Below, one piece after another: positions 58,933-64,000 of a stretch of DNA of 64,000 nt; positions within the stretch are counted from its first letter, which is position 1; the number at the start of each line of letters is the position of its first letter. The notes below the pieces were generated by a model. It saw only the letters and a list, made by a program, of their open reading frames with translations, did no database searches and was not told the origin of the DNA. A program made the position numbers and the translations under genes. Source of the DNA: Halalkalibacter alkaliphilus (GTDB lineage Bacteria; Bacillota; Bacilli; Bacillales; Bacillaceae_D); the NCBI RefSeq assembly GCF_023555415.1, contig NZ_JAKRYL010000012.1, positions 1 through 64,000 on the forward strand, read 5' to 3'.

Positions 58933-58956
58933 ACAAAAGTAAGGGAGAGAGTAGAG

Positions 58957-60576
58957 ATGACAAATACATATGATTCGTTATATTACCCGTATACCTCTCA
59001 ACGTAATGTGGTGTATGGAAACAGAGGAATGGTTGCAACATCACAACCGCTAGCTGCCCAAGCAGGACTGCAAATTTTAAGAGAGGGTGGAAATGCGATT
59101 GATGCAGCTATTGCGACTGCAGCTTGTTTAACAGTCGTTGAGCCAACGTCTAATGGAATTGGTTCAGACGCATTTGCACTTGTGTGGGTAAAAGGGGAAC
59201 TTCATGGATTGAATGCAAGCGGACAAGCTCCTATGGCATTGACTCCTGAAGCAATGAGGGAAGCTGGTCATGAAAAAGAACTACCGAAGTTCGGTTTAAC
59301 ACCAGTAACGGTACCAGGAGCACCAGGAGCTTGGGCAGAGTTATCAAAAAAGTTTGGTAAATTGCCGTTAACGCAAGTGTTAGCACCTGCCATTGACTAT
59401 GCTGAAAATGGCTTCCCTCTTTCACCAACACTCGCTAAGTACTGGAAAAAAGGGTATGAAACATTTGCTAAAGTAGGAAAAGGAGAAGAGTTTACATCTT
59501 GGTTTGAAACATTTGCCCCAAATGGGAAAGTTCCTGAAGCAGGCGAAATTTGGTCGTCAAAAGGACATGCTGAAACATTGCGTAAAATTGCTGAAACGAA
59601 TGGAGAATCTTTCTATAAAGGAGAATTAGCTGATCAAATTGATGCTTTCTCGCAAAAGTATGGAGGATATATTCGCAAAAGTGATTTAGAAGCCTACGCA
59701 CCTGAGTGGGTGAAGCCTATTAGTGTAAACTACCGAGGCTATGATGTGTGGGAAATTCCTCCGAATGGCCAAGGGCTAATTGCCTTACATGCATTAAACA
59801 TTCTAAAAGGCTTTGAGTTCAAAGCAAAAGACGAAGTAGAAACGTATCATAAACAAATTGAAGCGATGAAATTAGCTTTCACTGATGGATTAAAATACAT
59901 CACTGAAGAAAAATCAATGTCCGTGTCAGTTGATGAAATTTTATCCGAGGAATATGCGGCTAGTCGTCGTGCCTTAATCGGCGATGAGGCGTTAACTCCT
60001 GAGCCAGGCGAACCGCAAAAGGGTGGTACGGTTTACCTTGCCACAGCTGATGGTGATGGAAATATGGTTTCCTTTATTCAAAGTAACTATATGGGATTCG
60101 GTTCAGGAATGGTTGTTCCAAACACGGGAATTTCACTACAAAACCGCGGGAATAACTTCTCACTTGATCCAAAGCATGATAATTACCTTGTCCCAGGAAA
60201 GAAAACGTATCATACGATCATTCCAGGTTTCCTGACAAAAGATGGAGAAGCCGTAGGTCCATTTGGAGTGATGGGAGGCTTTATGCAGCCACAAGGGCAT
60301 GCACAAGTCGTTATGAACACAGTCGATTTCCATTTGAATCCGCAAGCTGCGCTAGATGCGCCACGTTGGTTATGGACAAAAGATAAGACGGTGGAAGTGG
60401 AGCCAAGCTTCCCTGATCATATTGCGCGTGCATTGCAGCGTAAAGGCCATAACATCGTGAGAGCTCTTGATGAAGGAGGCTTTGGACGCGGTCAGATTAT
60501 TTGGAGAAACAATGAGACTGGTGTCTTAAGCGGAGGAACAGAGCCGCGTACGGACGGAGAAGTGGCATCTTGGTAA
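58957..60576 (+). CDS. Gamma-glutamyltransferase family protein
   Basis: An Ntn-hydrolase of 539 residues that cleaves gamma-glutamyl bonds (glutathione or related). GMVATSQPLAAQAGLQILREGGNAIDAA begins the large subunit. The autoprocessing nucleophile is T358 in KGGTVYLATAD, followed by GNMVSFIQSNYMGFGSG. No signal peptide is seen, so it is probably cytoplasmic like B. subtilis YwrD, rather than secreted Ggt. ATG at 58957 follows GGGAGAG. Confidence 0.87.
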   Translation: MTNTYDSLYYPYTSQRNVVYGNRGMVATSQPLAAQAGLQILREGGNAIDAAIATAACLTVVEPTSNGIGSDAFALVWVKGELHGLNASGQAPMALTPEAMREAGHEKELPKFGLTPVTVPGAPGAWAELSKKFGKLPLTQVLAPAIDYAENGFPLSPTLAKYWKKGYETFAKVGKGEEFTSWFETFAPNGKVPEAGEIWSSKGHAETLRKIAETNGESFYKGELADQIDAFSQKYGGYIRKSDLEAYAPEWVKPISVNYRGYDVWEIPPNGQGLIALHALNILKGFEFKAKDEVETYHKQIEAMKLAFTDGLKYITEEKSMSVSVDEILSEEYAASRRALIGDEALTPEPGEPQKGGTVYLATADGDGNMVSFIQSNYMGFGSGMVVPNTGISLQNRGNNFSLDPKHDNYLVPGKKTYHTIIPGFLTKDGEAVGPFGVMGGFMQPQGHAQVVMNTVDFHLNPQAALDAPRWLWTKDKTVEVEPSFPDHIARALQRKGHNIVRALDEGGFGRGQIIWRNNETGVLSGGTEPRTDGEVASW

Positions 60577-60584
60577 TCAATTAG

Positions 60585-60632
60585 AACCCCTTATAGATAG
60601 CGTTACGCTATCTATAAGGGGTTTCTTTTTTT
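60585..60632. terminator. Bidirectional terminator between ggt and sulP
   Basis: A perfect 19-bp inverted repeat (60585-60603 with 60605-60623) and a T run. The minus-strand SulP stop codon lies inside the stem. Confidence 0.92.
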
Positions 60633-61892
60633 ATAAGGAAACAGAAGTTTCTTTACAAGAGCAACGAACATGGAAAGACCGATTCCAATAAGCAAACCTA
60701 AAAAGATATCGATCATCAGGGTTGCTAGAAACGTAGAAAGCAGGATGAGAGCATCTAAAGGAGACGATCTCATAAGTTTTGGTACATGTGATAAGTGAAC
60801 AAGTTTCGATACGGCTAAAATAATAACGGCAGCAAGTGTCGCTTTAGGTAAGTAATAAAATAGAGGAGTTAAAAATAAGAGTGTTATGATGATGAAAAGA
60901 GCCGTAATAAGCAAAGCAAGATTCGTTCTTGCCCCAGACTGATAATTGACAGCCGTACGGGAGAGCGCCCCTGCAACAGGAATAGAACCGATGAAAGAAC
61001 TTGATAGATTTGCTAGCCCTAGTCCAATTAACTCTTGGTTTGTCTGGATGACTTCTTTTTCCTTTTTGGCTACTGTTTTTGCGACAGCATATGATTCAAG
61101 AAAGGAAATGAAAGCAATGGTTGTCGCTATAGGCAAGAGCATTAGAACCGTCTCCATGGTTGGGAACGTAATTATTAACTTAGGTAATCCACTTGGAATT
61201 GCCCCGACAACATCAACCCCTCTTTGATCCAAGGCAAGTTGACTGACAAGAAGAATGGAAGAACTAATAACAAGCAAAGGGCCAATTGCAGGAGCGACTT
61301 TTTTCAAGAGGAGTAAAAAACATAGGCTGCTAAGACCGATTACCAACGTATCCAGATTTGCTTGAGAAAGATGAGAAGCTAGTAAGACTAAGTAGCTTAC
61401 GGCATCTTCATAAGGAGGAAGAGAGATTCCTACTAATGATTTCACTTGATTTAAAGCAATGATTATAGCCGCTGCGGAGGTAAACCCAGTAATAACAGCT
61501 TGTGAGATAAAGTCAAAAAGAAACCCTGTCCTCAGAATGCCTAGTAACAGATGGATTGCTCCGACCAGTAATCCTAGTAGCAAAATGAGTTCAATAAAGG
61601 ACGGCGAATGGGGGGAGGCGATACTAGATACCCCAGAATACGCAAGTAACGACACAATCGAAACAGGTCCAACAGATAAATACTTACAGCTTCCGAATAA
61701 CGCATAGATAATGAGAGGCACTGTGGCTGCATACAAACCAACTACTAGCGGCACCCCTGCAATGGTGGCATAAGCCATACTTTGAGGGATGAATAAAATA
61801 GCAACTATTAACCCTGCTACAATATCCTTATGTAAATAAGAACGGTCATAATGAGATAGGCGATACAAGCCAGGCATGAGTTTAAAAAGCAT
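60612..61892 (-). CDS. SulP family anion transporter without STAS domain
   Basis: A SLC26/SulP-type permease of 426 residues with about 12 TM helices. IPQSMAYATIAGVPLVVGLYAA, ALFGSCKYLSVGPVSIVSLLAYSGV and GLANLSSSFIGSIPVAGALSRTAVN are family blocks. It ends after the last TM with a short basic tail, so the usual C-terminal STAS domain (about 100 residues) is missing. Sulfate or bicarbonate are possible substrates. The start at 61892 follows TTGGAGGAACG; ATG at 61913 is less likely. Confidence 0.87.
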   Translation of the reverse strand: MLFKLMPGLYRLSHYDRSYLHKDIVAGLIVAILFIPQSMAYATIAGVPLVVGLYAATVPLIIYALFGSCKYLSVGPVSIVSLLAYSGVSSIASPHSPSFIELILLLGLLVGAIHLLLGILRTGFLFDFISQAVITGFTSAAAIIIALNQVKSLVGISLPPYEDAVSYLVLLASHLSQANLDTLVIGLSSLCFLLLLKKVAPAIGPLLVISSSILLVSQLALDQRGVDVVGAIPSGLPKLIITFPTMETVLMLLPIATTIAFISFLESYAVAKTVAKKEKEVIQTNQELIGLGLANLSSSFIGSIPVAGALSRTAVNYQSGARTNLALLITALFIIITLLFLTPLFYYLPKATLAAVIILAVSKLVHLSHVPKLMRSSPLDALILLSTFLATLMIDIFLGLLIGIGLSMFVALVKKLLFPYKKRNPL

Positions 61893-62047
61893 AAGTCGTT
61901 CCTCCAAGGACATCTATCAACATTCATTAGAAAAAACTGAGTTTCTCAATATGCTTGTCTAGTATATGTCTGTACGAAGGAAAAATGACTATGATGTAAG
62001 AGTATAATTTGGGGCCTTTAGAGATTGTAAATATGTTCCAAAAACAA

Positions 62048-62074
62048 AGAAAAACGCCCAACTGAGCGTTTTTC
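62048..62074 (-). terminator. tct operon terminator
   Basis: AAAAACGCCCAACTGAGCGTTTTT stem-loop, T run on the minus side, 24 nt after the tctA stop. Confidence 0.75.
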
Positions 62075-62097
62075 TCCGATTATATGAAAACAATCTG

Positions 62098-63618
62098 CTA
62101 TGCATTCGCATTATTACGTGCATTTGTCTTTTTCGTCTGCCAAACCGTAAAGGCAATAGACAATACAGTAAGGATTAAGAATGTTAAAGAAATCGGCCGT
62201 GTGAAAAACAATGTCCAATCTGGGTCAGACATGAACGCTCTTCGCAAGTTTACTTCAGCGATTGGTCCAAGGATGACTCCAATGATGGCAGGTGCTAGAG
62301 CAAATTTATATTTTGTGAATAGGTAACCGATGATTCCCATCACTAAAAGAATATATAAATCTGTTAAACGGTTATTCAGGACGAATGTACCAATTACACA
62401 TAGTACCAAAATGACAGGGACCAATAGGTGAGTAGGGACTTGCGTCACCTTCATAAAGTATTTAATCCCCAAAAATTGAGTAATAAGCATCCAAAATGAG
62501 GCGACAAAGAAGGCAAAGAAGATTCCGCCGACAACATTTGGTTCATTTACGATTAATAACGGTCCTGGAGAAATTCCGTGTACCATTAATGCTGAAAGCA
62601 AAACGGCTGTTACTGCAGAACCGGGAATACCTAAGGCGACGGTTGGAATTAGGTCTCCACCTACAGTTGAGTTATTTCCCGCCTCAGAAGCAATAACCCC
62701 TTCTTCACAACCTTTACCAAATTTCTCAGGTTTCTTTGACCATTTTTTGGCTTGGTCGTAAGCCACGATGTTTGCAATACTTCCACCTGCTCCAGGGATC
62801 GCTCCGATTATGGAACCAATAGTAGAAGACCCAATTAACGTACCAGGCTTAGATAAGACAGTCTTTAATGTTTTAATTGGTTGAAGGACAAAGCTAACAT
62901 TTTGAAGCTTTTCTTTTTGACGGTCTTCTTGATCTTTCATCATTTCCTTGCGTTCTAAAGAGATAAGAAGACGAGAAATGGCAAACATACCAATTAAGAC
63001 GACTAGAAAAGGGATACCTGCACGTAAAGCCCGTAGGTCAAAAGAGAAACGAGCAATTCCTGCAATGGGATCGGCACCTACCGTGGCAATGAGAATTCCA
63101 AATAATCCAGCAATCAATCCTTTAATTACAGATGCACCTGTCACACTAGCAATAATCGTTAAAGAAACAACAATTAAGGAAAACATTTCCCACGGACCAA
63201 ATAACAATGCGAATCTAGCTATTTGTGGTGCAATTGAAACTAATAATAATAAACTAATGATCGAACTTAAAAATGATGCCCAAATCCCGATAGAAAGAGC
63301 TTTCCCGGGGTTTCCGTTTTTGGCCATTGGATACGCATCAAATGTTGTTGCAATCGATGATGGCGTACCAGGTATGCCTAAGAGCGCAGCACTTATGAGT
63401 CCACCTGACATCCCGCCGACGAATACACCAATCATCGCTGCCACCCCAGCAACAGGGTCCATCCCGAAAGTAAGGGGTAAGGTAAGGACAATGGCCATAG
63501 CTACTGTAAATCCAGGAATTAACCCTGCTAGAATACCAACAACAACACCAGCCAAAATAATAAGCAATATTCTAATCTGAAAGATCTCAGCAATCCCTAA
63601 TAGTAATAGATCAAACAA
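62098..63618 (-). CDS. tctA: Tripartite tricarboxylate transporter large permease
   Basis: TctA-type 12-TM subunit, 506 residues. GLIPGFTVAMAIVLTLPLTFGM, GGMSGGLISAALLGIPGTPSSIATTFDAYPMA and GAIPGAGGSIANIVAYDQAK are the twin family signatures. It works with TctB and a periplasmic-type binding protein (TctC), which should lie beyond the window edge. Citrate or related acids are typical substrates. AAGGAGGTTATCAC precedes the ATG. Confidence 0.93.
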   Translation of the reverse strand: MFDLLLLGIAEIFQIRILLIILAGVVVGILAGLIPGFTVAMAIVLTLPLTFGMDPVAGVAAMIGVFVGGMSGGLISAALLGIPGTPSSIATTFDAYPMAKNGNPGKALSIGIWASFLSSIISLLLLVSIAPQIARFALLFGPWEMFSLIVVSLTIIASVTGASVIKGLIAGLFGILIATVGADPIAGIARFSFDLRALRAGIPFLVVLIGMFAISRLLISLERKEMMKDQEDRQKEKLQNVSFVLQPIKTLKTVLSKPGTLIGSSTIGSIIGAIPGAGGSIANIVAYDQAKKWSKKPEKFGKGCEEGVIASEAGNNSTVGGDLIPTVALGIPGSAVTAVLLSALMVHGISPGPLLIVNEPNVVGGIFFAFFVASFWMLITQFLGIKYFMKVTQVPTHLLVPVILVLCVIGTFVLNNRLTDLYILLVMGIIGYLFTKYKFALAPAIIGVILGPIAEVNLRRAFMSDPDWTLFFTRPISLTFLILTVLSIAFTVWQTKKTNARNNANA

Positions 63619-63642
63619 TGTGATAACCTCCTTTCACTAATT

Positions 63643-64000
63643 CTAGAAGAATAACCCTGATGGAAATCGTACATGTAATACATTTTCAAAGAAGACATAA
63701 GTCGTTACGGTAATAACAACAGACACAATCGTTGCTACGATAATATCTTTCTTCTTTTTCGGTCCAATAATTAAAGAAGTTACAATGATAAAGATAATAG
63801 TAGTGACAATAAAACCGATAAATTGCATTAAAAAGATATAAAGAAATAGACTTATAAGAGTAATAAAGACTAGTTTATATTCTACAAGGACCTCTTTTAA
63901 ATATTCTCTGACGTTCATCTTACTCAACTCGGCTTTTTGACTTATAAGATCTTTTATTTTTGAGATGACTAAGATAAGAGAAAGAAGACCTAATAAAATA
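63643..64000 (-). CDS. tctB: Tripartite tricarboxylate transporter small subunit (partial)
   Basis: TctB-type four-TM subunit, cut by the window end; the frame stays open to base 64000. The visible 118 residues hold a TM segment (ILLGLLSLILVIS), a polar stretch, two more TM segments around IFLMQFIGFIV and TSLIIGPKKKKD, and a last TM near the C terminus. An internal ATG at 63927 would cut off the first TM and is unlikely to be the start. It is 24 nt upstream of tctA on the same strand. Confidence 0.82.
   Translation of the reverse strand, partial: ILLGLLSLILVISKIKDLISQKAELSKMNVREYLKEVLVEYKLVFITLISLFLYIFLMQFIGFIVTTIIFIIVTSLIIGPKKKKDIIVATIVSVVITVTTYVFFENVLHVRFPSGLFF

Noticed and set aside
62948-63580. 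210-residue antisense frame in tctA
   Set aside because: Same reason: antisense to TctA, low-complexity composition, no start signals.

Overview
The window is a stretch of a low-GC Gram-positive chromosome, most likely an alkaliphilic, endospore-forming member of the Bacillaceae (the Alkalihalobacillus / Halalkalibacter / Shouchella group). Endospore formation is shown by spoIIR, spoIID, spoIIQ and spoIIID. Alkaliphily is suggested by ATP synthase subunits a and c. Subunit a has the Lys and Gly pair (K179, G211) known from alkaliphilic bacilli. Subunit c has P51xxExxP and a GxSxAxA variant of the alkaliphile AxAxAxA motif. Several exported proteins also have very acidic sequences.

From about 1.7 to 39.2 kb the gene order follows the Bacillus subtilis backbone: prfA-prmC, spoIIR, ywlB, ywlC, mntP, ywlE, rpiB, ywlG, glyA, upp, the F1Fo ATP synthase operon (atpZ-I-B-E-F-H-A-G-D-C), ywzB, a decayed ywmB, murA, spoIID, spoIIQ, spoIIID, mbl, flhO, flhP, epuA and fabZ. 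Breaks in this order are a methyl-accepting chemotaxis protein between ywlE and rpiB, a Vpr-like exported subtilase before the atp operon, and a DUF4212 / Na+ symporter / DUF294 / exonuclease cluster between spoIIQ and spoIIID. At 0.1-1.4 kb there is a CoA-disulfide-reductase-like flavoprotein.

From 39.3 kb on the window is accessory. It holds a tiny acidic lipoprotein, a REP-associated tyrosine transposase, an RND exporter, a CapA-like lipoprotein, a NUDIX hydrolase, several small membrane proteins, a gene broken by an amber codon, an SGNH-like protein, an LCP cell-wall ligase, gluconokinase, an orphan KinB-like sensor kinase and a cyclophilin lipoprotein. A glycerate or sugar-acid module follows (CdaR-type regulator, GntP permease, glycerate 2-kinase) with a clear operator pair and a cre site. 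The window ends with gamma-glutamyltransferase, a SulP transporter and a tripartite tricarboxylate transporter (tctA, and tctB cut by the window edge).

The non-coding sequence is unusually rich. (1) About 20 copies of a 13-bp palindrome, GGGGTC(A/T)GACCCC, lie between genes and sometimes inside coding sequence, and the RAYT transposase sits between copies. (2) A larger structured element (about 120-175 nt, five copies) has hairpin arms that differ in sequence between copies but stay self-complementary, which is the pattern of covariation. (3) Two copies of a MITE-like element have imperfect terminal inverted repeats. (4) A 52-bp tandem array follows the small membrane gene downstream of prmC. 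(5) A cluster of DnaA boxes surrounds the start of ywlC, a locus known as a DnaA-binding cluster in B. subtilis. The strongest candidates for something undescribed are the covarying element and its relation to the REP/RAYT system.
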